Below, piece after piece: positions 28,237 through 38,225 of a DNA stretch of 64,000 bases. Position 1 is the stretch's first letter, and each line of letters starts with the position of its first letter. Location: contig NZ_LQPE01000031.1 in assembly GCF_002101735.1 (NCBI RefSeq), forward strand, positions 48,476 through 112,475, read 5' to 3'. Below the pieces are notes generated by a model, which did no database searches, was not told the DNA's origin, and saw nothing but the letters and a program-made list of their open reading frames with translations. The position numbers and the translations under genes are program-made. The DNA comes from Mycobacterium kyorinense. Lineage in GTDB: Bacteria; Actinomycetota; Actinomycetes; Mycobacteriales; Mycobacteriaceae.

Positions 28237-29706
28237 CTACGCCGCCAGCGAGACAGGCTTTTTGGTGAACCGCAGCCCCTCGTCGTCGACCTTGCCGCGC
28301 CTGATCATCTGCACGTCGAGCAGATAGTTCTGGTTGAGCCGCCACGGCTTGCGTGAGCCCTGCTTGGGCAGCTCGTCGAGTTTACGCAGCACATAGCCCG
28401 GTGTGAATTCCAGGAACGGCCGCTCCTCGACGTCCGGGGCCGGCCGCTCGGGCACGACGACGTCGTAGCCGTTGGCGTCCATGTAATTCAAGATGCGGCA
28501 GACGAATTCCGACACCAGGTCGGCTTTGAGCGTCCAGCCTATGTTGGTGTAGCCGACCGTGTAGGCCAGGTTGGGCAGGCCCGAGAGCATCATGCCCTTG
28601 TAAGCCATCGTCTGCGTCAGGTCCACCTCCTGCCCGTCGACGGTGCCGGTAGCGCCCCCGAAGAGCTGCAGATCCAGACCCGTTGCGGTGACGATGATGT
28701 CAGCGGTCAGTTCACGTCCCGAGCCGAGTTTGATACCGGTGGGGGTGAACCGGTCGATGGTGTCGGTGACCACCTCGACCGTCCCGTGCCGGATGGCACG
28801 GAACAGGTCGCCGTTGGGCACGACACACAGCCGTTGGTCCCACGGGTTGTAGCGCGGGCTGAAGTGCTTGTCGATGTCATAGCCTTGGGGTAGCTGGCGT
28901 TTGACAAGTCCCATCAGGATCTTGCGCATCCGCTGCGGGAACCGTCGGCACAGCTGGTACAGCGCGACCTGCAAGACCACGTTCTTCCACCGGACGATGG
29001 CGTAGGCCTTGCCGTTGGGCAGCACCCGGTTGAGCCCGGCGGCGACGGGATCGCGCTCGGGCTGCGAGATGATGTAGCCCGGCGAGCGCTGCAGCATCGT
29101 GACGTGCTTGGCGCCCGAATTGGCAAGTGCGGGAACCAAAGTCACAGAGGTAGAACCGCTACCGATAACGATGATGTTCTTGCCGGTGTAGTCGAGATCC
29201 TCGGGCCAGTGCTGCGGATGGATGATCGGGCCGGTGAAGTCCTGGTAGCCGGGAAACGTTGGCGTGTAACCCTGCTCGTAGTTGTAATAGCCGCTGCACA
29301 AGAACAGAAACGAGCAGCTGATCGTGCTTTCCTGGCCGTCCGTTTCGACGCGCACACTCCAGCGGGTCTCGTCGCTCGACCAGTCCGTGCGGACGACTTT
29401 GTGGTTGAACCGGATGTGCTTGTCGATGCCATAGGTGGCCGCGGTGTCCTTGATGTACTCCAGGATCGCGGTGCCGTCGGCGATGGCCTGGCTGCCCGTC
29501 CACGGGCGGAAGCGAAAGCCGAGCGTGTACATGTCGGAGTCGGAGCGGATGCCCGGATACCGGAAGAGGTTCCAGGTGCCGCCCATGTCCGGCCGCTTTT
29601 CCAGGATGGCGTAGCTCTTGGTGGGACAGCGCTCCTGCAGATGCCACGCGGCACTGATGCCCGAAATGCCGGCTCCCACGATCACGACGTCGAAGTGTTC
29701 GGCCAT
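28237..29706 (-). CDS. FAD-containing Baeyer-Villiger monooxygenase, EthA-like
   Basis: The 489-residue product starts M-A-E-H-F-D-V-V-I-V-G-A-G-I-S-G. It has the first dinucleotide motif at residue ~10, the Baeyer-Villiger fingerprint F-T-G-P-I-I-H-P-Q-H-W-P near residue 160, and a second motif I-G-S-G-S-T-S-V-T just after it. Length and many segments (for example D-V-E-E-R-P-F-L-E-F-T-P-G-Y-V-L-R) match M. tuberculosis EthA, the ethionamide-activating enzyme. It could be ethA itself or a paralogue: ethR, which normally diverges from ethA, is absent. In-frame ANTAR-like codons precede the chosen ATG. Confidence 0.9.
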   Translation of the reverse strand: MAEHFDVVIVGAGISGISAAWHLQERCPTKSYAILEKRPDMGGTWNLFRYPGIRSDSDMYTLGFRFRPWTGSQAIADGTAILEYIKDTAATYGIDKHIRFNHKVVRTDWSSDETRWSVRVETDGQESTISCSFLFLCSGYYNYEQGYTPTFPGYQDFTGPIIHPQHWPEDLDYTGKNIIVIGSGSTSVTLVPALANSGAKHVTMLQRSPGYIISQPERDPVAAGLNRVLPNGKAYAIVRWKNVVLQVALYQLCRRFPQRMRKILMGLVKRQLPQGYDIDKHFSPRYNPWDQRLCVVPNGDLFRAIRHGTVEVVTDTIDRFTPTGIKLGSGRELTADIIVTATGLDLQLFGGATGTVDGQEVDLTQTMAYKGMMLSGLPNLAYTVGYTNIGWTLKADLVSEFVCRILNYMDANGYDVVVPERPAPDVEERPFLEFTPGYVLRKLDELPKQGSRKPWRLNQNYLLDVQMIRRGKVDDEGLRFTKKPVSLAA

Positions 29707-29907
29707 AGCCCACGGTAGCAACAGATTGAGCAGCGGATTCGGTAATTGGCGGGGCCGCGGCGCGGCCAGGTCGCGAACCTTGATGTTGGTCTCCTGCGAG
29801 CGCCAAACCAGGATGTCGAAGGCCCGCTCCGCGGAGACGCCGTATGCGGCCATCAGCACGTCCTTGGCCTGTTGGATCCGGGCCCGCGATACGCCATCCT
29901 CCCCAGT
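29707..29907 (-). pseudogene. ANTAR-domain remnant in frame with the monooxygenase
   Basis: Directly upstream of the monooxygenase ATG, and in its frame, the DNA encodes R-A-R-I-Q-Q-A-K-D-V-L-M-A-A-Y-G-V-S-A-E-style sequence followed by A-F-D-I-L and N-I-K-V-R-D-L-A-A. This is most of an RNA-binding ANTAR domain. The first ~12 residues of the domain and any GAF sensor part are missing, and a TGA closes the frame at 29908. A GTG at 29859 could start a 540-residue fusion. The likelier reading is the 3' tail of a decayed GAF-ANTAR gene. Confidence 0.65.
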
Positions 29908-30010
29908 TCACCCGAGTGCCCGCCCACAGCCACCACGAAGCCGGGTAAGTCACCTTTTCTGCGGGTATGCCCGAGATGGACAGACCCGCGCAGCCTCGAG
30001 GAGTGTCGCC

Positions 30011-31168
30011 ATGAGCCGGCCCGAAGCGATCGTCACGAAATTGCGAGAAACGCTCGGCAAAGACCCGAGCCTGGCCGATCTGCTGGAGGGCTCGTTGGCC
30101 AAGGCCCGGCAGTGGGCCGAGGCCGACCTGGACCCCCAACTGTTCGAGGCGCTGGAATGGCCCGCCGACGTCGGGCAGTACGAGGAGTACGTCAAGCGCT
30201 TCGTGCGGTGGGTGCCCCACGAATCGGATGGGGCAGCCTGGAAGCAGGAGGGCAGCGCCCAAGAACTCAGCGACCGGATGAGCCACTTCTACTTTCTGGC
30301 GAGCCAGAAAGTCGGCGACAAGGCGCTGCAAGACTCGGCCGTGTTCCGGGAGTGGATGACCCAGTTTGCCCGTGAGTGGGGCGAGTTCCTGGACTCCCCG
30401 GAGTCGTTCAGCCCGCAGGCGTTGCAGTCGTTTATCGACAACGCGCCGGAGTACCGCCTTCACGAATCACTGGTCGACGGCGCGCCGAACGCACCCAGCG
30501 GCTGGCTGACCGCCAACCAGTTCATTGCCCGCGAAATCAACGGCGGGCTGCGCCCGATCGCGGAGCCCGCCAGCAACGGCGTGATCACCCGACCGGCCGA
30601 CTGCAGCTACCAGCACACCTACGACATCGACGCCGAGTCGTACATTCCCGCCACCACCGTCAAGAACGAAAAGTTCGGCAATATCAAGCAACTCATCGAA
30701 GGCAGCCAGTACGCCGAAAGCTTCGCCGGGGGCACGTTCGTGCACTACATGCTGCCGGTGCATGCCTACCACCGCTACCACCTGCCGGTCGGAGGCCTGG
30801 TCAAGGAGTCGTTCCGGATCAACGGCAAGGTCTTCATGGAGGTGGGTATCGAAGATCAGCAGCTGCAAGGCAGTGACAGCGCCAGCAGCGGATACGAGTT
30901 CTCGCAGACGCGAGGCGTGGTGACCATCGACACCGCACAATCCGACGCGGGCGACATCGGCGTCGTCGCGGTCATTCCGGTGGGCATGGCGCACGTGTCG
31001 TCGGTGGTGCTGACCTCGACCGCCGGCCGGCACATGGCCAAAGGCGAAGAGTTCGGCTACTTCCAGTTCGGCGGCTCGGACATCATCATCCTCTTCCAGC
31101 AGGGGGTCAACCCGCAGATCGACAAGAGCGAGGAATTCCGGCTCGTCGGTACGCCGTTGGCCCGCTAG
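30011..31168 (+). CDS. Phosphatidylserine decarboxylase-related protein
   Basis: The ATG at 30011 has GAGGAG at 7-bp spacing and gives 385 residues. The N-terminal ~190 residues form the helical extension of long PSD-like proteins. The C-terminal domain has the decarboxylase core: [20 protein letters not shown] with the conserved His residues, then G-Y-F-Q-F-G-G-S near residue 360. The G-G-S corresponds to the L-G-S-T/G-G-S self-cleavage site where Ser becomes the pyruvoyl cofactor. The true substrate is uncertain; many long members are of fungal or actinobacterial secondary metabolism. Its stop overlaps the convergent mrpD stop by four bases. Confidence 0.82.
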   Translation: MSRPEAIVTKLRETLGKDPSLADLLEGSLAKARQWAEADLDPQLFEALEWPADVGQYEEYVKRFVRWVPHESDGAAWKQEGSAQELSDRMSHFYFLASQKVGDKALQDSAVFREWMTQFAREWGEFLDSPESFSPQALQSFIDNAPEYRLHESLVDGAPNAPSGWLTANQFIAREINGGLRPIAEPASNGVITRPADCSYQHTYDIDAESYIPATTVKNEKFGNIKQLIEGSQYAESFAGGTFVHYMLPVHAYHRYHLPVGGLVKESFRINGKVFMEVGIEDQQLQGSDSASSGYEFSQTRGVVTIDTAQSDAGDIGVVAVIPVGMAHVSSVVLTSTAGRHMAKGEEFGYFQFGGSDIIILFQQGVNPQIDKSEEFRLVGTPLAR

Positions 31169-32961
31169 CGCAGTTGCAGACCCAAGACCGCGGCCAGCAG
31201 GGACAACGCGGCGAACATCCATGCGACGTAGTCGCCGACATGCCCGAAGTGCACCCTGTGTAGCACCGCGACAGCCGGGCGGTACACGCGTTGCAGCGCA
31301 GACTCGTTGTCCCGCAAGCCAATAGCGGCCACACCGGCGGCAGCGGCCACCCCTGTCAAGGCCAGGAGTATCCCCGAGGCAGACCAGCCCGGCGCCGGAC
31401 CGGCCGACGCACCGGCGCCGTTGTGCCCGAGAATCGCGGCCAGGTAGCCGGCTGTGTCGACGAATTGCCGCCCGGCCGCGTCCGCGGCCTCGGACACCCG
31501 GGGCAACGCGCCGGCCGCGAGGCAGCCGACCAACAGCACGGCGATCGCCGTGTACATGCTCGGCGGCGTGCGGCCCAATACCGTGTCCGGCTCTTCCTCC
31601 CCCTTCGTGGCGCCGTTCGTGGACTGCTCCACGCCACTGCCCCATCGGGTGAAGCAGCGCACGCCGGCACGCAACACCGCGCCACCGGTGACCGCCGAGA
31701 TCACCAGGAACAGTGCAGCGCCCCAAGCCGATCCAATCGCCTCCTCGCACAACGACTTTCCCAGCGCCGTGCCGAACGGCGGCAACCCGGCCAGCGCTAC
31801 GGCTGCGAGCAGATAGAGTCCGCCCAAAAACCACTGGCCTCGCCCGCGCCCAGACAGCTCGAACTCGTCGACCGTTTGGTGGCGGTCGAGCAACAGCCCC
31901 ACGAGCAAGAACAGTGCCGACTTCGCCCCGGCATGACCCACCACGTAGACGGCAGTCCCACCGACCGCGTCGGGCCGCAGGGACGCGGCGGCCACCAGAA
32001 ACAACCCCATGTGACCGATCGTGGAATAGGCCAGCAGCCGCTTGAGATGCCGTTGCAGCAGGCACATCACCGCGCCGACCGCCGCGGTCAGCACCCCCAC
32101 GACGACGAAGGTGTGCGCGACAGCGGTGCGCGGCAGCGCCCCGGCGAACGTCACCCAGTAGACCCGCCACATCCCGTACAGGCCGAGCTCCACCATCACA
32201 CCGGAGAACAGCACGCACACCCCGGCCGGCGCGACGGCATGCGCGTCGGCCAGCCAAAAGTGCAGCGGCACAATGGCGCCCTTCACCAGCAGCCCGGCCA
32301 GGATCAGCACGAAGGCGGCGACGGTGGCCGCCTTGGGCCCGCCGCGCGTCAGTGCCATCCCGGCCTGCGCCATGCCCAGCTGGCCCACCTGCGCGTAGAG
32401 CATCGCGATGCCGACCAGTGACAGGCAGGCTGAAAGCGATTGGATGATACCGAAATTCAGCGCTCCCTGGACGGCCGACTTGTCTTCGATCTTGATGCCG
32501 GTCAAGGCATATGCCACGGCGCCCATCAGTTCCAGGAACACGAACAGGTTGAACAAATCACTCGCCAGCACAAAGCCGTTCATTGCGGCCAGGAACAGCA
32601 GCATCAGCGCATCGAAGCGGGGGCCGGCCTCGTCGAGGCCGCGGCGGCTGTAGAGCGCAGCGCAGGCCGTCAGCACGCTCACCAACGTCGCCAGGCCGGC
32701 GGACAGCGGGTCCGCGGCCAGCGCGATCCCGACCGTTGCGCGCCCCAGCATGGACCAGCCGCCAATCCACGTGACGAGCATGTGCTCGCCCGCGGCCACT
32801 GCGGCGAAACCGGCAAGGCCGGCCGAGGCGATCGACACCGCCAATGTCAGCCACGTGGCCGTCGCACCCGAGATCCGCCCGCCGAGCGCGAGCAGCAGGC
32901 AGCCCGCCACGATGGGCACGGCGACCAGCAGCGGCAGCAGCTGTGCCGCGGTTGTCTGCAC
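31165..32961 (-). CDS. mrpD: Mrp/Mbh-type antiporter subunit D (NuoL/M/N-like)
   Basis: The 598-residue product has about 14 membrane helices and the proton-translocating antiporter fold. [13 protein letters not shown] carries the TM5 glutamate, [14 protein letters not shown] the TM7 lysine region (here K-G-A-I), and [10 protein letters not shown] the later lysine. It is the last gene of the seven-gene unit, 7 bp after mrpC, and the only large NuoL-like subunit in it. The C-terminal ~100 residues are longer than in a standard MrpD, more like MbhH. Confidence 0.88.
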   Translation of the reverse strand: MQTTAAQLLPLLVAVPIVAGCLLLALGGRISGATATWLTLAVSIASAGLAGFAAVAAGEHMLVTWIGGWSMLGRATVGIALAADPLSAGLATLVSVLTACAALYSRRGLDEAGPRFDALMLLFLAAMNGFVLASDLFNLFVFLELMGAVAYALTGIKIEDKSAVQGALNFGIIQSLSACLSLVGIAMLYAQVGQLGMAQAGMALTRGGPKAATVAAFVLILAGLLVKGAIVPLHFWLADAHAVAPAGVCVLFSGVMVELGLYGMWRVYWVTFAGALPRTAVAHTFVVVGVLTAAVGAVMCLLQRHLKRLLAYSTIGHMGLFLVAAASLRPDAVGGTAVYVVGHAGAKSALFLLVGLLLDRHQTVDEFELSGRGRGQWFLGGLYLLAAVALAGLPPFGTALGKSLCEEAIGSAWGAALFLVISAVTGGAVLRAGVRCFTRWGSGVEQSTNGATKGEEEPDTVLGRTPPSMYTAIAVLLVGCLAAGALPRVSEAADAAGRQFVDTAGYLAAILGHNGAGASAGPAPGWSASGILLALTGVAAAAGVAAIGLRDNESALQRVYRPAVAVLHRVHFGHVGDYVAWMFAALSLLAAVLGLQLR

Positions 32962-32968
32962 GGCTGAC

Positions 32969-33319
32969 TCAGCCCTTCAGCGCCGAGAGCTCGTCGGGAT
33001 CCACTGTGCCGTGGCGCTTGTGGATCTGGATGACCAGCGCCAGCAACAGCGCGGTGACGGTGGCCTGGATGACGATGTCGGTCAGGGTCATCGCCTGCAC
33101 GACGGGATCGACGACGTTGGTCGGCGGCGGCGGATTGGGCCCGGCGAAAATCGGTGGGGCAGCGCCGCGCTGAAATCCGACCGCCAGCAGGAGAAGATAG
33201 GTGCCGGACTGGGCCACCGACAGACATACCACCGCGTGGATCAGGTTGCGGCTGCGCATGATTCCCCAGGCGCCGATCAGCACCAGCCAGCCGGCCACGC
33301 AGTACGGGTAAACGCTCAT
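32969..33319 (-). CDS. mrpC: Mrp/Mbh-type antiporter subunit C (NuoK-like)
   Basis: The 116-residue product has three membrane helices, as in NuoK. Typical pieces are [15 protein letters not shown] and [14 protein letters not shown], the motif (D-P-x-x-Q-A-L-x-L-T-A-I-V-I) common to all MrpC proteins. Its start overlaps the mrpB stop by four bases. Confidence 0.9.
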   Translation of the reverse strand: MSVYPYCVAGWLVLIGAWGIMRSRNLIHAVVCLSVAQSGTYLLLLAVGFQRGAAPPIFAGPNPPPPTNVVDPVVQAMTLTDIVIQATVTALLLALVIQIHKRHGTVDPDELSALKG

Positions 33320-34059
33320 CGGCTATCGCTTCGCCGGGCGACGGTGATCTCCTGGGCCAGGAATTGCCCCAGCAACACCGTCATGCCGCAGGCGACCTCC
33401 ACACCGACGGCGACGTTGAGCAGCACCACGGAGCCCGACGAGAACAGGTTGCCCATGGTCCCGGAGGGCAGCAGGTTGACGAAAAACACGCCGCCGACGA
33501 GCATCCCGGCCAACCCGATCGCCACGAATGCCGCGGCCCCCAGTGCCTCGCCGATGTCGAAGACGTTGAGGGGCCGCAGCCGATCCAGTGCCCGGAAGCT
33601 GCCGGTGATGTACAGCAGGTGCAACCCGGCGGCCAGCACCACCCCGCCCTGAAATCCGCCGCCCGGCGTGAGATGTCCGTGCACGACGATGTCGATGCCC
33701 AGCGCAATGGTCACCGGCAACATGAGATAACCGACCAGGCGGGTCGCATCGAGCGCGGCGCCGCGGCCGGGCGCGTTGTATTCACGCTCCTCGACGGCGG
33801 GGCGCAGCAGCGCCATCACCCCGGTCACCGAACCGAGCAGAATCGTCTCCTCCCCCATGGTGTCCAGCGCGCGTTGATCGAAGTTCACCGAGGCGACGAC
33901 ATTGGCGGTGGCTCGCGAAAACGCCGCCGGCACAGCCAGATCCCGGTACAGGTGGCGGGCCTGTCCGAACGCCGGCAGCTGCCCGAAGCTCAGCCACAGC
34001 AGCACTGCCAGCCCGCCCGCCCCGGCGAGGAAAAGCGCCGTTCGCACCCCGCGATTCAT
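33316..34059 (-). CDS. mrpB: Mrp/Mbh-type antiporter subunit B with N-terminal MbhE-like domain
   Basis: The ATG at 34059 gives 247 residues. The first ~90 residues, ending in N-F-D-Q-R-A-L-D-T-M-G-E-E-T-I-L-L, match MbhE, which in complete Mrp systems is the last part of MrpA. The remaining ~150 residues are the MnhB domain, with H-G-H-L-T-P-G-G-G-F-Q-G-G-V and G-N-L-F-S-S-G-S. So the MrpA tail and MrpB are fused here. Overlaps both neighbours by four bases. Confidence 0.88.
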   Translation of the reverse strand: MNRGVRTALFLAGAGGLAVLLWLSFGQLPAFGQARHLYRDLAVPAAFSRATANVVASVNFDQRALDTMGEETILLGSVTGVMALLRPAVEEREYNAPGRGAALDATRLVGYLMLPVTIALGIDIVVHGHLTPGGGFQGGVVLAAGLHLLYITGSFRALDRLRPLNVFDIGEALGAAAFVAIGLAGMLVGGVFFVNLLPSGTMGNLFSSGSVVLLNVAVGVEVACGMTVLLGQFLAQEITVARRSDSR

Positions 34060-34316
34060 CGGCCGTCCTCTTCGGCTTCGGCCCTGTGACGGCGGAGGGC
34101 GCGGAAGGTCAGCATGACCATCAACGGCACCACGACTCCGCCGATCACCAGCTGCGACAGCGCGACGTCGGGGGCCTGCAGCACCACGAACAGCATCGTC
34201 AGCGCGAGACCGAACACGGACAGCGGTATCGCCTGCTGTTCGGGGCGACCGGTCAGCGCGACCACGGTGCCGGTCACCCCGGTCAGCGTCACCACCACCA
34301 GCACCAGGGCGGTCAC
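34056..34316 (-). CDS. MbhD-like subunit (DUF4040), part of the antiporter operon
   Basis: An 86-residue protein with three membrane helices and the DUF4040/MbhD segment L-Q-A-P-D-V-A-L-S-Q-L-V-I-G-G-V (usually A-P-D-V-A-x-T-E-x-x-x-G). In Mrp systems this domain is fused into the C terminus of MrpA; here it is a separate gene, as in the membrane-bound hydrogenase operon mbh. Four-base overlaps on both sides. Confidence 0.85.
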   Translation of the reverse strand: MTALVLVVVTLTGVTGTVVALTGRPEQQAIPLSVFGLALTMLFVVLQAPDVALSQLVIGGVVVPLMVMLTFRALRRHRAEAEEDGR

Positions 34317-34606
34317 GACGGCGAATCCTCGTCGACCAGGCCGTCATGCTGTGCCGCCAGCCGGCCCGTCGCGGCCGTCATCACCGGGGCGCCCACCGCG
34401 ACCACCACGACTGTCACCGCGATCATCGCCGACGATTCGGTCCACCCCTGCGAAATCATCAGTCCCACACCGATCAACGGCACACCCAGCGACGTCGTGG
34501 CCGCCAGCAGGTGCAGGCGGTCAAATACCCGCGGCAGCGTTACTGCCCCCAGCGCGGACAACACCATGACCGCAACGCCGGCGAAAACCACACACCACGC
34601 GATCAC
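34313..34606 (-). CDS. mrpG: Mrp/Mbh-type antiporter subunit G
   Basis: The GTG at 34606 overlaps the mrpF stop (GTGA) and gives a 97-residue protein with three helices. The MrpG signature L-P-R-V-F-D-R-L-H-L-L-A-A-T-T-S-L-G is clear, followed by G-V-P-L-I-G-V-G-L. An upstream ATG in the same frame would overlap mrpF by ~100 bp and is not needed. Confidence 0.88.
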   Translation of the reverse strand: MIAWCVVFAGVAVMVLSALGAVTLPRVFDRLHLLAATTSLGVPLIGVGLMISQGWTESSAMIAVTVVVVAVGAPVMTAATGRLAAQHDGLVDEDSPS

Positions 34607-34857
34607 GGCTTGCCCGCCAGCAGCCGGGTGAACACCATGGTTCCCGGCAACGTCACCAACGCCAGCACCAAAGCGACGATCAGGTCCAGATTCCGTTGCC
34701 ACGCAACGGCAACCAGCATCACCGTCATGACGACCGCGACGCTTGCGAACTCCAGACCCACCAGCCGGCTCCGGGGGTCACCGCGAGACGCCATCCAGGT
34801 GCCGGGCAGGAACACCCCGAACAGCAACGCCAGCGCCGCGACCTCGCCCGGATTCAC
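34603..34857 (-). CDS. mrpF: Mrp/Mbh-type antiporter subunit F
   Basis: An 84-residue protein with three membrane helices, including the MrpF segment G-D-P-R-S-R-L-V-G-L-E and D-L-I-V-A-L-V-L-A-L-V. It overlaps mrpE and mrpG by four bases each. Confidence 0.85.
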   Translation of the reverse strand: MNPGEVAALALLFGVFLPGTWMASRGDPRSRLVGLEFASVAVVMTVMLVAVAWQRNLDLIVALVLALVTLPGTMVFTRLLAGKP

Positions 34858-35324
34858 CGCTGCACCGCCGTCGCCAACCGACCGGTGCCCGGCCGGACAC
34901 GATGCAGCAATATCTCTGAATCACTATCCAGCACAACGGTTCCCGGAGTGGTGGCAAAAGCCAGCACGGCCGCCGCGCGGAGCGCGTCCGCGACCGGTTC
35001 GGATTCGGCCGGCAAGGCCACCGTACTGATCACGCCGCGCCGGCCTCGCATCAGCACGTATGCCCAGACCTGCACCGCTTGGACCGGCACGTCGCGCAAA
35101 ACGGTTGCGGCCCAACGAATCCAGCCGATGCGGAACCGCCAGTAACCGCGGTTGGCCCGTCGGGCGGACCGTGCCGCCACGGCGCAGGGCAGCGTGCAAA
35201 CCAGTGCCAGGGCGAGTTCGGCGGCGGTGACCGACGTGAGCGTCGCAAGCCAGACCACTGCGGTGATTGCCCACCACAGCAGAATTTCGCTCAGCGCGGC
35301 GAACCGGTCACCGGGCCCGGGCAC
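34854..35324 (-). CDS. mrpE: Mrp/Mbh-type antiporter subunit E
   Basis: The GTG at 35324 gives 156 residues: two N-terminal membrane helices, then a cytoplasmic domain with A-F-A-T-T-P-G-T-V-V-L-D-S-D and L-L-H-R-V, the S-I-T-x-T-P-G-T-x-x-x-D motif of MrpE. Its start lies inside the 3' end of the chaB gene (17-bp overlap), so it is translated from a transcript that begins upstream. Confidence 0.85.
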   Translation of the reverse strand: MPGPGDRFAALSEILLWWAITAVVWLATLTSVTAAELALALVCTLPCAVAARSARRANRGYWRFRIGWIRWAATVLRDVPVQAVQVWAYVLMRGRRGVISTVALPAESEPVADALRAAAVLAFATTPGTVVLDSDSEILLHRVRPGTGRLATAVQR

Positions 35325-35721
35325 GACGGTTGGCCTTTTTGATCGCGTCGACCAATTCGGCCTTGTTCATCGTCGAGCGTCCGTGAACGTCGAGCCGGCG
35401 CGCGACGTCGAGCAAGTGCTTCTTGCTGGCGTTGGTGTCGACGCCCTCCGCCGACGGGATCGGGTTGCGCAGGCCGCCGCGCTCGGCACGCTTGTCGGAC
35501 GGACCCTTCTTCTTCTTGGGTTCCCAGTGGTCGCCGACCTTTTCGAAGCTGTGCTTGAGCGCGGAATAGGCGACCCGGTGCGCTCGCTGCTCGCTGCCGT
35601 ACTCTTCGGCAGCCGCATCGTGAGCCTTGGCGAACGTGCGCTGGGCCTTGGCGCTGGAGCGCTGAAGCGTGCTGGGCAGCTCGCTTTTCTTGGCTTTACC
35701 GCCCTTCGTGGTCTTGGGCAT
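35308..35721 (-). CDS. ChaB-family protein with C-terminal Rho-N/SAP-like domain
   Basis: The ATG at 35721 with GGAGG upstream gives 137 very basic residues. Residues ~10-70 match ChaB (L-P-S-T-L-Q-R-S-S, A-F/T-x-K-A-H-D-A-A, A-H-R-V-A-Y-S-A-L-K-H-S-F). Residues ~95-130 form a helix-extended-loop-helix Rho-N/SAP-like unit (K-H-L-L-D-V-A-R-R-L-D-V-H-G-R and N-K-A-E-L-V-D-A-I). ChaB was named as a regulator of the ChaA cation/proton antiporter; lying on top of an Mrp-type antiporter operon, it may serve a similar role here. That link is inferred from position. Confidence 0.82.
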   Translation of the reverse strand: MPKTTKGGKAKKSELPSTLQRSSAKAQRTFAKAHDAAAEEYGSEQRAHRVAYSALKHSFEKVGDHWEPKKKKGPSDKRAERGGLRNPIPSAEGVDTNASKKHLLDVARRLDVHGRSTMNKAELVDAIKKANRRARAR

Positions 35722-35737
35722 GAATCCTCCTTGTTTG

Positions 35738-36262
35738 TCAACCCTGCGCGGACTGCTGAGCCATCGCGTAGGCAAGCTGTAAGAAGTCGGCGCCGGCTAG
35801 TGCGGTGAAGCAGCCCGCCACCAGACGGGTGAACCGGGGCGCGAAGATCAGGCCGATGACGAATGCGGTGGCCACCCACATGTCGAGGCAGAACGGGCAG
35901 GTCAGCAGTTCGCCCAGGCTGTGCCGCAGCTGGCTGTCCTGCCGGGTTTCCTCCTGCACCTCGGCCGGTCCGCCGGTCCCGGCATACTCGGCGAACGGCG
36001 CCCGCAGCGGGCTGGTCACCGCGTCCTTGGTCAACGAGCGCGAAAGCTTGTGGGTCCCGCAGGTCACCGTGAGAAGGTCTTGGGTCCGCCAGCGTTCGGG
36101 CAGCTTGCGGCCGGTGACCGAGGCGATGAGCGCCGTCACGGCGACCACCGTGCCGTACACGAACAGCACCACCAGGTATCCGCCCAACGGTCGCGGATTG
36201 TCGCCCCGGTAAGCTTCTGCCTCCTGACGCGCCCGTTTGCCGATTTCCCTTACGTCGCCCAC
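35738..36262 (-). CDS. DUF1360 membrane protein
   Basis: The GTG at 36262 with GAGGAG at 5-8 bp gives 174 residues. After a charged N terminus there is a membrane helix (about 30-50), a polar middle part, and the DUF1360 signature E-L-L-T-C-P-F-C-L-D-M-W-V-A near residue 120, then further hydrophobic segments. DUF1360 proteins are of unknown function and occur in spore-forming and actinobacterial genomes. It leads the chaB-mrp transcription unit, 16 bp upstream of chaB. Confidence 0.82.
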   Translation of the reverse strand: MGDVREIGKRARQEAEAYRGDNPRPLGGYLVVLFVYGTVVAVTALIASVTGRKLPERWRTQDLLTVTCGTHKLSRSLTKDAVTSPLRAPFAEYAGTGGPAEVQEETRQDSQLRHSLGELLTCPFCLDMWVATAFVIGLIFAPRFTRLVAGCFTALAGADFLQLAYAMAQQSAQG

Positions 36263-36394
36263 AACCACTCCTCGAGGTCGGCTCCGGCACCCGGTTACCC
36301 GATGTCGACGCCTGGCAATCACCGTGAGTTGTCCGCTTGCAGAGCGGGTATCCACAGGGCTGGCAAACCACCAAGAAGAAAGGATCGCGCGGTC

Positions 36395-37069
36395 ATGGTC
36401 GAACCGAAACCGGCTGTGCTCTTCGATGTCGACGGAACGCTGGTCGATTCCAACTTTCACCACGTCGTGGCGTGGCATCGCGCGTTTCTCGACGTCGACA
36501 AGGAGGTGCCGTGCTGGCGCATCCACGGGCTGATCGGCCGGTCGGGCTCGGAACTGGTCCGGATCCTGCTCGGCGACGAGTTCGCCGAGGTCCACGGGTC
36601 CGACGTCGAAAAGCGCCACACCCGCTACTTCGTCGAGAGCGCATCCACGTTGCGCACGCTTCCGGGTGCGCGTGAGCTGCTCGGCGCGATCGCCGAGCAG
36701 GGCTGGCGGGCGGTGTTGGCAACGTCGGCCGGAGAAGAGGAGTTAGCCGTACTGCGCGACGTGCTGGACGCCGAGGACCTGGTGGCCGCGGTAACGTCGG
36801 CCGCCGACGCCGACAAGAGCAAGCCGCACCCGGACATCGTCACCAGCGCGCTGGAATGCATTGGCGCCCAGCCGGGCCAGGCCATTTTTCTGGGCGACAC
36901 CGTGTGGGATGTCCAGGCGGGCCGCCGCGCCGGCGTTCCGACCGCCGCGGTGCTCAGCGGCGGAATTGCGCGGGAGGCGCTGGAACATGCCGGCGCGGCG
37001 GCAATCTATGCCGGACCGCTCGATGTGCGGGCCCACCTCGAGGAGTTCGGCCAACTCCTGCGGCTTTGA
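36395..37069 (+). CDS. HAD-superfamily phosphatase, beta-phosphoglucomutase-like
   Basis: The ATG at 36395 (AGAAAGGA upstream) gives 224 residues. HAD motif I is D-V-D-G-T-L-V-D-S at residue ~10, motif II is A-T-S-A near residue 110, motif III is the Lys in K-S-K-P-H-P-D, and motif IV is G-D-T-V-W-D. A helical cap lies between motifs I and II (subclass IA). The substrate is a small phosphorylated metabolite, not predictable further. It ends six bases before the convergent methyltransferase gene. Confidence 0.88.
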   Translation: MVEPKPAVLFDVDGTLVDSNFHHVVAWHRAFLDVDKEVPCWRIHGLIGRSGSELVRILLGDEFAEVHGSDVEKRHTRYFVESASTLRTLPGARELLGAIAEQGWRAVLATSAGEEELAVLRDVLDAEDLVAAVTSAADADKSKPHPDIVTSALECIGAQPGQAIFLGDTVWDVQAGRRAGVPTAAVLSGGIAREALEHAGAAAIYAGPLDVRAHLEEFGQLLRL

Positions 37070-37075
37070 CGATTG

Positions 37076-38221
<1,146 letters not shown>

Positions 38222-38225
<4 letters not shown>

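Noticed and set aside
31165..32961. Labelling the large antiporter subunit MrpA.
   Set aside because: It lacks the MbhD and MbhE tail that marks MrpA; those domains are separate genes upstream. It fits MrpD/MbhH better.
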